Shown: piece after piece, positions 24,955-32,500 of the stretch
How the letters are laid out: every line of letters starts with the position of its first letter
Position numbering within the stretch: position 1 is the stretch's first letter
DNA from: Clostridia bacterium
GTDB taxonomy: Bacteria > Bacillota > Clostridia > Christensenellales > Borkfalkiaceae
Direction of reading: 5' to 3'
Length of the DNA: 64,000 bases
NCBI GenBank assembly: GCA_017625565.1
Contig: JAGAKN010000022.1
Location: 21,259 to 85,258, forward strand
Made by a program: the position numbers and the translations under genes
The notes under the pieces: generated by a model
The model's input: only the letters and a program-made list of their open reading frames with translations
Database searches by the model: none
What the model was told of the DNA's origin: nothing

Positions 24955-25659
24955 ATGAAAGTTGTATTGTTTGATTTGGACGGAACGTTATTGCCGATGG
25001 ACCAAGATGCGTTCGTTAAGGCATATTTCGGGGCGCTGGCGAAAACGCTTGCTCCGCTTGGATACGAGCCGAACGCGCTGATTAAAGCCGTTTGGATGGG
25101 AACGATGGCGATGGTGCAAAACCAAGGCGAAAAGACCAACGAGAAAGTGTTTTGGGATACGTTTGCAGGGATTTTCGGGGAAAAGGTGCGCGAAGATATC
25201 GGGTATTTCGACGCGTTTTATTGCAACGTATTCGATTGTGTGCAAGGTTCTTGTGGGTTTAACGAAAAAGCAGGGGAAACCGTGCGGAAAATAAAACAAA
25301 CGGGCGCGAGAGTTGCGCTCGCAACAAACCCGATTTTCCCGTCGATTGCTACCCAAAAGCGTATAGCTTGGGCTGGTGTAAAACCGACGGATTTCGAGCT
25401 GTTTACAACTTACGAAAATTCTCGCTTCTGCAAGCCGAATGTGAATTATTACTTGGATATTTTGGACAAGCTTGGGGTAGACGCAAAGGATTGTCTAATG
25501 GTGGGAAACGACGTCACGGAAGATATGGTCACGCAAACGCTGGGGATGAAAGTGTTTCTTTTGACGGATTGCTTGATTAACAAAGAAAATAAGGATATTT
25601 CTGCTTATCCCCACGGTGGATTTGACGACTTGTGGGCATATTACCAAACGTTGCTGTAA
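24955..25659 (+). CDS. HAD superfamily hydrolase
   Basis: 234-aa phosphatase-like protein. Motif I is DLDGTLLP (residues 6-13), with both catalytic Asp. A helical cap follows. Motif II lies in ALATNPIFPS, and motif IV in MVGNDVTEDMVTQTLGM. The substrate is not evident; position between a permease and an alpha-galactosidase hints at a sugar phosphate. AAGGATAAAAAA precedes the ATG. Confidence 0.88.
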   Translation: MKVVLFDLDGTLLPMDQDAFVKAYFGALAKTLAPLGYEPNALIKAVWMGTMAMVQNQGEKTNEKVFWDTFAGIFGEKVREDIGYFDAFYCNVFDCVQGSCGFNEKAGETVRKIKQTGARVALATNPIFPSIATQKRIAWAGVKPTDFELFTTYENSRFCKPNVNYYLDILDKLGVDAKDCLMVGNDVTEDMVTQTLGMKVFLLTDCLINKENKDISAYPHGGFDDLWAYYQTLL

Positions 25660-25677
25660 AAGATAAAGGAGAAAATT

Positions 25678-27738
25678 ATGAAGAGAATTCAACATCAAAA
25701 CACCTATATAAACGTTGGGGAAAAGGGGCATTTTTTCCTTTCCTGTGAGAAGACGGAACTTGAAAATTACGAACACGGCTATATCAACACCAACGTGATG
25801 CTGAACGCGAACTACGAAGCGGAATACGACGGTTTGATGGTGATGCCAACGGACGACTTTTTCGCATTCAAGCAAATGCAAAAGACGGAAAAGGGCATGG
25901 ATTTGCAGTTCGGAATGACGAATAACGGTTTGGAGATTACCGAGCACTTGGAATTTATCGACGGCGTGGACGTGTTCAAGCAAACGACTTCGGTAAAGAA
26001 TACGGGCGCGGAGAGCGTACGCTTGTCCCGTTTGTCCGCGACTATGGTGACTGGGATAGGGCTCGGCGGAAGCAAATGGCACGAAAAGCCCGAACGGTTC
26101 TTGGTGTACACTTGTCGGAACGTTTGGCAGGGCGAAGGACAATGGCAAAAGCGTAGCCTGAAAGATTTGGGCTTGTATCCAACCACGAATCACGTGTGGG
26201 AACGGAGTGTATTCCGTATGCAATCGTACGGGTCTTGGAGTACGAACGAATATTATCCCTTGATGATTATTGAAGATACGGAAAAGAACGAGTGCTGGTT
26301 CTTCGAGCGGGAAGGCGCAGAAAACTGGTATATGGAAATTATGGTATTCGGCGGATTTCAGTCGGAATTTATCAACGTGTCTTTAGGTGGCGCAGACGAA
26401 GCCTTGCATTGGACGTATGATTTGCAAAGCGGAGAACGTTATCAGACGACGTCTGCGGTTTATGGGGTTGTCAAAGGCGGATTTGAAGAAGCGGTGTGCG
26501 CTTTGACGGCGTATAAGCGTAAAAATTCCCTTGCGAACTTACAGCAAATCCCGATTACGTTCAACGATTATATGAACTGCAATTGGGCGATCGAAACGGA
26601 AGAACGGTTAAAACCGTTGATCGACAAAGCCTCCGAACTTGGCGTGGAATATTTCTGCATCGACGACGGTTGGGCGGAACAGGGCGTTTGGACTCCGCTG
26701 GACAAAAATTTCCCGAACGGTGGATTTAAGGGATTGCTTAAATATATGCAAGAAAAGGGCTTGACGCCCGGGGTGTGGTTTGAGTTCGAGCGTACGACGG
26801 AAGAACAAGCGAAAAAGGAAGGCTTGAAAACACTTTGTCGGAACGGTAAACTCGTGGCGCATCACCGTCCGAAACTTGATATGCGCGACCGCCGTGTTTG
26901 GGAGTTTTTATTCCGTAAAATAGACGACGTTTACCGTATGGGCGTACGGTTTATCAAAAACGACGATAATAACGACGAACGCATTGGTACAAATTACGAT
27001 AACGAAAGTCCTGCGCAAGGCACGAGAGAAAATTCGTTGGCGTTTTACGCGTTTATAGACGAGTTGCGAAAACGCTACCCCGATATGATCGTGGAAAATT
27101 GCGGTGGGGGTGCAATGCGCCAGGACAACGGAACGCTTTCGCGGTTTTTCTTGCAATCGACGTCCGATCAGGAAGATTATCGCTTGTACCCGTCTATACT
27201 CGTCGGAGCGATGGCGTACTTACCCCCCGAAAAGGCGGGGATTTGGTCGTATCCGTACCCGTTGCTCTTTAAGGATATGATTTCAGGGATTGTGCCGGAA
27301 GAAGAGCTTGAAGGGTATAAGGACGGCAGGCAAACGGTATTTAATATGGTCAGTTCCATGTGTGGATATATGTACCTTTCGGGGAAATTGCAGCTTGCGG
27401 ACGAAAAGAATACGGCGCTGATCAAGGAAGGGATTGACGCTTATCGCGTGTATAAAGACGATATCAAAAACCGCAAACCGATGTTCCCGTTGCCGATGAG
27501 AACGATGGACGATAAGACGTATAACGCATTCGGGTTAAAAGGGCAAGACGACGCGTTGTTGTTTGTTTGGGCGTTGGAAGAAAAGGAGTTTGCGTTGGAT
27601 TTAACCAAGTATGGATATACTTCCGCGGAAAAATTCTATCCATTACAATTAGAGAACGTTGCGTATGCGTATCATGATGGGAAACTGTCTTTGCAGTTTG
27701 CGGAGAAATATTCTGCGACGATTTTCCGATTGCGGTAA
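25678..27738 (+). CDS. GH36 family alpha-galactosidase (copy 1)
   Basis: 686 aa. An N-terminal beta-sandwich (about residues 1-290), then a (beta/alpha)8 barrel with FCIDDGWAEQGVW, LTPGVWFEFERTT, GVRFIKNDDNNDE (candidate nucleophile Asp in the KxD strand), IVENCGGGAMRQDNG and LQSTSDQEDYRLYPS (candidate acid/base Asp), then a C-terminal beta domain. No signal peptide, so it would act on alpha-galactosides or other sugars taken into the cell. It is more divergent from classic GH36 than the copy at 57613 (classic KWDxN is KNDDN here). Third gene of the permease operon, with AAAGGAG before ATG. Confidence 0.85.
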   Translation: MKRIQHQNTYINVGEKGHFFLSCEKTELENYEHGYINTNVMLNANYEAEYDGLMVMPTDDFFAFKQMQKTEKGMDLQFGMTNNGLEITEHLEFIDGVDVFKQTTSVKNTGAESVRLSRLSATMVTGIGLGGSKWHEKPERFLVYTCRNVWQGEGQWQKRSLKDLGLYPTTNHVWERSVFRMQSYGSWSTNEYYPLMIIEDTEKNECWFFEREGAENWYMEIMVFGGFQSEFINVSLGGADEALHWTYDLQSGERYQTTSAVYGVVKGGFEEAVCALTAYKRKNSLANLQQIPITFNDYMNCNWAIETEERLKPLIDKASELGVEYFCIDDGWAEQGVWTPLDKNFPNGGFKGLLKYMQEKGLTPGVWFEFERTTEEQAKKEGLKTLCRNGKLVAHHRPKLDMRDRRVWEFLFRKIDDVYRMGVRFIKNDDNNDERIGTNYDNESPAQGTRENSLAFYAFIDELRKRYPDMIVENCGGGAMRQDNGTLSRFFLQSTSDQEDYRLYPSILVGAMAYLPPEKAGIWSYPYPLLFKDMISGIVPEEELEGYKDGRQTVFNMVSSMCGYMYLSGKLQLADEKNTALIKEGIDAYRVYKDDIKNRKPMFPLPMRTMDDKTYNAFGLKGQDDALLFVWALEEKEFALDLTKYGYTSAEKFYPLQLENVAYAYHDGKLSLQFAEKYSATIFRLR

Positions 27739-27777
27739 TTCGCGAGCGAAAGCGTTTTTTCGACACAATAGGACAAA

Positions 27778-27873
27778 ATGTTTCAAAATGATCGGGGCAG
27801 GTATGCGTTGAATAATGCGTTTGATAATAAATACTTTCCGTTAGAGCGTGAAATAATCCACGCAAAGCCTTGA
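27778..27873 (+). CDS. Possible 31-aa small protein
   Basis: ATG at 27778 preceded by TAGGA; the frame encodes a polar peptide (MFQNDRGRYALNNAFD..., ending EIIHAKP) and its TGA at 27871-27873 is formed from the -35 box of the next promoter. It has no homologue I recognise. It could also be chance. Confidence 0.25.
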   Translation: MFQNDRGRYALNNAFDNKYFPLEREIIHAKP

Positions 27874-27898
27874 CAAGGTTTGCCGTATATGGTATAAT
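27870..27898 (+). promoter_or_regulatory. Consensus promoter of the O-antigen-ligase-like gene
   Basis: TTGACA (27870-27875), 17 bp, TATAAT (27893-27898): perfect consensus. Confidence 0.85.
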
Positions 27899-27909
27899 TT
27901 AGGTTGGAA

Positions 27910-27925
27910 TGATCCTATAGGATCA
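27910..27925 (+). promoter_or_regulatory. 16-bp palindrome, probable operator
   Basis: TGATCCTATAGGATCA is a perfect palindrome centred about 20 bp after the -10 box, over the start of transcription. This is where a repressor dimer would block initiation. The regulator is unknown. Confidence 0.5.
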
Positions 27926-27950
27926 AATACGTACAAAGCGAGCATTCGGA

Positions 27951-29327
27951 TTGGGAAACGTAGCAGAGAAAATTCAACAAAATAAGACTTTGGCGGTTTT
28001 GCGCGCTTTTACCGAGCATAACGCATATCCCGTAATTATCGGCGCGTTGGCATTGATATGCTATTTTTTAGCGTTGCCGTTGTTGGCGGTGGCGGTTTTT
28101 GCGACGTTATTCTCGTTTACGTTTTTCTTTTCCAAAGACACGCGCTCGGCGCTTGCGCCCGTCTTATTGGTGGTGTTTACGTTATGCTATAAACACGAAC
28201 CGAACGCTTATAAAACGGTATCGGCGTTCGTCGTTTACGGAATTTTTGGGCCGATCTTTTTGGCGTCGATTCTCTTTCATTTCATCGTCTATCCCGTCCC
28301 GAAGCAAAAACACCGTTTGTTGATTGGATTTGTATTGTTCAGCATCGGAATGTTTATCGGTGGTGTCGGTTGCGAATATTACCGTGCGTTTAATTTCGTC
28401 AACGCCTTGTCTGTTTCGGCGGTGATGCTTTGTTGCTACGGATTATTTTCGTATACCGAGTGCAACCGTAAAGACAATATGTTATATCTCGCCCGTATTT
28501 GCGCGGTTGCGATTTGCGTAATTGCGACGGAGCTGTTGCATTGCTACGTCAAGAATTATCATTTTGGGACAGGGTTGGACGCTATATGGAAGGATAAAAT
28601 TGTTTTAGGCTGGGGGATGAGCAATTTTATCGGCGAAATGTTGGCGATGTTAATGCCTGCGGTGTTTTATTTGATATACAAAGAAAAACATGGGTATTTG
28701 TATTACTTAGTAGCGGTGATAGGGCTTGTCGCCATTTATTTTACGCTTAGTAGAAACGCGACGTTGTTTGGTGGTGGCGCTTTTTGCATCGGCTTGCTTT
28801 TGAACGCTATTTTAAAACGAAATTGGTTGAATTGGAGTATTCTTGTTGGCATTGTGGTTTGTGGGGTGGTTGGCGTTTGCGTGCTGAACTACTATGGAAA
28901 CACTTTTACGGAGCTTGGATTGACGGATAACGGCAGATTCGATTTGTGGGGTGAATACATGAAACTTTTCAAAGAATCTCCTATTCTCGGCGTTGGAGTG
29001 ACCGCCTATCGGGATACACACCCTGGGATGCAGTTGAATGCGCATAATACCGTGATCCATATGCTTTCGGGTTCGGGTATCGTTGGGTTGATTTGTTATC
29101 TTATACACCGCGCACAAACGCTTTGGATCTTATTGAAAAAACCGCGCGCAGACCGTTTGTTTATCGGCGCTTGTATTGTGGTTGGCGTGGGAGTGTCCTT
29201 GCTGAGCCCCATTTTTTTCCGCCTGTATTTCTTGGTATATTACACGGTGTTCTTAACCATGATAGAGAAATCGCTTGAAAGCGAGTTGCCGACGGAAACA
29301 AAACCGCAAGGAGAAGAAACCGAATAA
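27951..29327 (+). CDS. O-antigen ligase/polymerase-like membrane protein
   Basis: 458 aa with about twelve membrane helices. The C-terminal half carries the Wzy_C/O-antigen ligase pattern: LSRNATLFGGG, a long extracytoplasmic loop with NGRFDLWGEYMKLFKESPILGVGVTAYRDTHPGMQLNAHNTVIHMLSGSGIVGL. Family members join polysaccharide repeat units or transfer glycans to acceptors on the outer face of the membrane. The frame begins with TTG 27951 (no nearby in-frame ATG, weak GGA upstream), so the exact start is uncertain. No glycosyltransferases are adjacent; the gene is monocistronic, ending at a strong terminator. Confidence 0.82.
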   Translation: MGNVAEKIQQNKTLAVLRAFTEHNAYPVIIGALALICYFLALPLLAVAVFATLFSFTFFFSKDTRSALAPVLLVVFTLCYKHEPNAYKTVSAFVVYGIFGPIFLASILFHFIVYPVPKQKHRLLIGFVLFSIGMFIGGVGCEYYRAFNFVNALSVSAVMLCCYGLFSYTECNRKDNMLYLARICAVAICVIATELLHCYVKNYHFGTGLDAIWKDKIVLGWGMSNFIGEMLAMLMPAVFYLIYKEKHGYLYYLVAVIGLVAIYFTLSRNATLFGGGAFCIGLLLNAILKRNWLNWSILVGIVVCGVVGVCVLNYYGNTFTELGLTDNGRFDLWGEYMKLFKESPILGVGVTAYRDTHPGMQLNAHNTVIHMLSGSGIVGLICYLIHRAQTLWILLKKPRADRLFIGACIVVGVGVSLLSPIFFRLYFLVYYTVFLTMIEKSLESELPTETKPQGEETE

Positions 29328-29345
29328 AAATTGCATAAAGAAAGC

Positions 29346-29378
29346 AAAACCGCCACCTGTTTAGCAGGTGGCGGTTTT
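29346..29378. terminator. Bidirectional terminator
   Basis: Perfect 14-bp stem AAAACCGCCACCTG/CAGGTGGCGGTTTT with a TTTAG loop between the convergent ligase-like gene and nadE. Confidence 0.88.
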
Positions 29379-29390
29379 CAATCGTTTTGA

Positions 29391-30128
29391 TCAATCCTCC
29401 AAATATTCATAACAAGGAATGGGTTTTAACTTGAACGCATTTAGCGTATGCAAACGATCGATTCGCGCTTTGACGTCGGGGTCTTCACAAACTCCCGTAC
29501 GAATATATTGATCGAGTACGGCGTAGGTAAACCCTAAGTTGTCTTCGTCCGTTTTTCCCGAAAGCCCGTCCGACGGCGTTTTGTCCACGAGCACGGTCGG
29601 TAAACCTAAATACTTCCCGATCTCTTTTACTTCTTGCACGGTGAGTTTCCCAAGCGGAGAAAAATCGCCTGCAGCGTCGCCGTAGCGCGTGGAATATCCA
29701 ACCCAATCTTCGGATAAATTGCAGGTATTAGCGACGCGCCCGTTCATCGATTGCGACAAAGCGTATAACGTCGACATGCGGATACGCGGTGGCAAATTGA
29801 CAATCGTTTGACGGCTGGGCTCTACGCCACTTTCGCGGATGGCGTTCAATACGCCGTCTACGCCGTCTTTGACGTTGCAAACGTAGTAGGGGATTCCCAA
29901 AGTGCTTACGAGCAACTTCGAACAATCGATATCGCTTTGTTCGCCGTTGGGCATTAGTACGCCGATGACGCGCTCTTTCCCGAGCGCTTCCACGCAAAGC
30001 GCGGCAACGATGCTAGAATCTTTCCCGCCCGAAATGCCGACGACTGCGTTGCAACCCTTACCGTTTTGTTCGAACCATTTCCGAATCCACGCAATTAGCG
30101 CTTTCGTTGTTTTTTCTACTTGAAACAT
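29391..30128 (-). CDS. nadE: Ammonia-dependent NAD synthetase
   Basis: 245 aa. It adenylates and amidates nicotinate adenine dinucleotide to NAD. The PP-loop is VVGISGGKDSSIVAA (residues about 29-43); further conserved parts are NLPPRIRMSTLYALSQ, NLSEDWVGYSTRYGDAAGDFSPLGKLTVQEV and KTPSDGLSGKTDEDNLGFTY. No nitrilase (glutaminase) domain, so free ammonia is the nitrogen donor. It starts 3 nt after the glutamine synthetase stop, so the two are co-translated. Confidence 0.95.
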   Translation of the reverse strand: MFQVEKTTKALIAWIRKWFEQNGKGCNAVVGISGGKDSSIVAALCVEALGKERVIGVLMPNGEQSDIDCSKLLVSTLGIPYYVCNVKDGVDGVLNAIRESGVEPSRQTIVNLPPRIRMSTLYALSQSMNGRVANTCNLSEDWVGYSTRYGDAAGDFSPLGKLTVQEVKEIGKYLGLPTVLVDKTPSDGLSGKTDEDNLGFTYAVLDQYIRTGVCEDPDVKARIDRLHTLNAFKLKPIPCYEYLED

Positions 30129-30131
30129 AAA

Positions 30132-32222
30132 TTATACCCCAAACAAGAGATCTCCGTAAGTAGGGAAGGGCCAATAATCGACGGAAACGATACCTTCCAA
30201 CCCATCTACGGCTTCGCGGAGCGCGCGCATCGCGGAGAGAACGTTGTTTTTACAATGTTGAGAAAGTTCGGTCACATTGTCGATGGTTTTGCTATCCGCT
30301 AACGCTTTTTCCAAAGCTTTTACGCTGACGAACGCTTCGGCTTGTAATTTAGAAATTTCCGAGAGCGTTTCTTTCTCGTACGCACAATCCAAGTTCTTGC
30401 AAACGGCAGTTTTAGAAAGTGCCGTGTCCGCAAGCAGTTTGCTGTATTCGCTGACGGCTGGCAAAATTTCTTGTTTTGCCATATCCACCATCGTCCGCGC
30501 TTCGATCGAGATGAGTTTGCAATAGCTCTCGAGCAGGATTTCATAGCGCGAATACATTTCCTTTTCGGTGTAAACTTTATGCGAAGTAAACAATTCGACG
30601 TTCTTTTTCGCGATGAAATGGGGGAGCGCGTCGGGGGTGGTTTTCAAATTTAACAACCCGCGTTTTTCCGCTTCTTTCGTCCACGCGTCGTCGTAGCCGT
30701 TGCCGTTGAAAATAATCCGCTTGTGTTTGGAAACGATGCGTTTGATCAAATCGTGCAACGTCGTTTCAAAATCGGTGGCGGTTTCTAATTCGTCGGCAAA
30801 TTGACGTAAGGCTTCAGCGACGGCGGTGTTGAGTACGGTGTTCGTATCCGAAATAGACGCCGACGAGCCGAGCATACGGAATTCAAATTTATTGCCCGTG
30901 AATGCGAACGGCGACGTACGATTGCGGTCGGTCGTGTCTTTAGGGAACTTCGGCAAGGTATGTACGCCGACGCGGAGCAATTCCTTTTCTTTTGCTCCGT
31001 AAGGGGTATCGTTTTCAATGGATTCGAGAATTTCCGTCAATTCCGTGCCCAAGAAAATGGATACGATGGCAGGGGGAGCTTCGTGCGCGCCAAGGCGGTG
31101 GTCGTTGCCCGCGGACGCAACCGAAATACGCAACAGATCTTGGTATTCGTCGACCGCTTTAATGACGGCGCAAAGGAACAACAAGAAGTGCGCGTTTTCG
31201 CAAGGCGTGTCGCCCGGTTCTAATAAATTCATTCCCGTATTCGTGGAAATGGACCAGTTGTTATGTTTCCCGCTACCGTTGACGCCTGCAAACGGCTTTT
31301 CGTGCAACAAGCAAACGAGATCGTGCTTCTTTGCTACCTTTTGCATGATTTCCATCGTCAACTGGTTGTGATCCGCTGCGATATTCGTCGTAGCGTAAAC
31401 GGGCGCGAGCTCGTGTTGCGCAGGCGCAACTTCGTTGTGCTCGGTTTTTGCAAGCACGCCAAGTTTCCAAAGCTCTTCGTCCAAATCTTTCATAAACGCT
31501 TGCACGCGGGGTTTGATAACGCCGTAGTAATGATCCTCAAGCTCCTGTCCCTTAGGCGGTTTTGCGCCGAACAAGGTTCTGCCTGTATACACGAGATCTT
31601 TGCGTTGCGTAAACAAATCCTTGTCGATCAAGAAATATTCCTGTTCTGGGCCAGCCGTCGTTTTGACGGAAGTGACGTCTTCGTTTCCGAATAATTTCAA
31701 TACGCGGAGCGTTTGACGGTTCAACGCTTCCATCGACCGAAGCAACGGAGTTTTCTTGTCCAAAGCTTCGCCACCGTAGGAACAAAACGCCGTAGGAATA
31801 CACAATACGCCGTCTTTGATGAATGCGTAAGAAGTAGCGTCCCAAGCCGTGTAGCCACGCGCTTCGAACGTTGCTCTCAGCCCGCCCGACGGGAAAGACG
31901 ACGCGTCCGATTCGCCTTTGACAAGCTCTTTACCCGAGAATTCCATAATCACCTTGCCTTTTTCGGCAGGAGAAATAAAGCTGTCGTGTTTTTCGGCGGT
32001 AATCCCCGTCATCGGTTGAAACCAATGGGTATAATGGGTTGCGCCCAAGCTAATCGCCCAATCTTTCATGGCGCTGGCGACGGCGTTAGCAACGGATAAA
32101 TCCAGGCTTCTGCCGTGTTCAATTGTCCGTTGCAAAGACGCGTAAGTTTCTTCCGAAAGGCGTTCTTTCATTACCCCGTCGTCAAAGACCATACAACCGA
32201 AATACTCGGATATGAGTTTCAT
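30132..32222 (-). CDS. glnN: Type III glutamine synthetase
   Basis: 696 aa, the GSIII length (about 700) and not the 450-aa type I. It assimilates ammonia into glutamine with ATP. Family marks: [23 protein letters not shown] near the N terminus, [19 protein letters not shown], the ATP/metal region [37 protein letters not shown] and [24 protein letters not shown] precedes the ATG. It lies behind a perfect promoter and a 90-nt leader with a hairpin, and is followed directly by nadE. Confidence 0.96.
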   Translation of the reverse strand: MKLISEYFGCMVFDDGVMKERLSEETYASLQRTIEHGRSLDLSVANAVASAMKDWAISLGATHYTHWFQPMTGITAEKHDSFISPAEKGKVIMEFSGKELVKGESDASSFPSGGLRATFEARGYTAWDATSYAFIKDGVLCIPTAFCSYGGEALDKKTPLLRSMEALNRQTLRVLKLFGNEDVTSVKTTAGPEQEYFLIDKDLFTQRKDLVYTGRTLFGAKPPKGQELEDHYYGVIKPRVQAFMKDLDEELWKLGVLAKTEHNEVAPAQHELAPVYATTNIAADHNQLTMEIMQKVAKKHDLVCLLHEKPFAGVNGSGKHNNWSISTNTGMNLLEPGDTPCENAHFLLFLCAVIKAVDEYQDLLRISVASAGNDHRLGAHEAPPAIVSIFLGTELTEILESIENDTPYGAKEKELLRVGVHTLPKFPKDTTDRNRTSPFAFTGNKFEFRMLGSSASISDTNTVLNTAVAEALRQFADELETATDFETTLHDLIKRIVSKHKRIIFNGNGYDDAWTKEAEKRGLLNLKTTPDALPHFIAKKNVELFTSHKVYTEKEMYSRYEILLESYCKLISIEARTMVDMAKQEILPAVSEYSKLLADTALSKTAVCKNLDCAYEKETLSEISKLQAEAFVSVKALEKALADSKTIDNVTELSQHCKNNVLSAMRALREAVDGLEGIVSVDYWPFPTYGDLLFGV

Positions 32223-32268
32223 AATCGTTCTCCTTTAGTAAGTGCGTACGTTCGTTAAAACGAAAAGA

Positions 32269-32307
32269 GCAAAGGCAATTAGGGGATTTCCCTATCCGCG
32301 CCTTTGC
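32269..32307 (-). promoter_or_regulatory. Hairpin in the glnN leader
   Basis: GCAAAGGC/GCCTTTGC outer stem (8 bp) with an inner AGGG/CCCT stem, in the untranslated leader between promoter and glnN. It does not match the glutamine riboswitches I know. No T run follows, so a protein-binding or stabilising role is more likely than termination. Confidence 0.45.
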
Positions 32308-32321
32308 CGTTGATTATTGTC

Positions 32322-32350
32322 ATTATACCGCATTTTCAAACGTTTGTCAA
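32322..32350 (-). promoter_or_regulatory. Consensus promoter of glnN-nadE
   Basis: On the minus strand TTGACA (32345-32350), 17 bp, TATAAT (32322-32327): perfect consensus, about 100 bp before the glnN ATG. Confidence 0.85.
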
Positions 32351-32435
32351 CGATTTCAAAAAGGAAAAGTAGGTAAAATCGGCAAGAAAAGAAAATTTTG
32401 AAAAATTTAAAAAAAATTTGTCGAATTTCATACAA

Positions 32436-32463
32436 TTGACATAAAAATGTGTTATAATATAAA
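32436..32463 (+). promoter_or_regulatory. Probable promoter of the activase operon
   Basis: TTGACA (32436-32441), 16 bp, TATAAA (32458-32463). A TATAAT at 32453-32458 is present too but sits only 11 bp from the TTGACA. Confidence 0.55.
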
Positions 32464-32500
32464 TAACTTTATCAACTTTATCCTGGAAAAGGTAATTACA

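Noticed and set aside
32453..32458. TATAAT at 32453 as the -10 of the activase promoter with TTGACA at 32436
   Set aside because: The spacing is only 11 bp; TATAAA at 32458 with 16 bp fits better.
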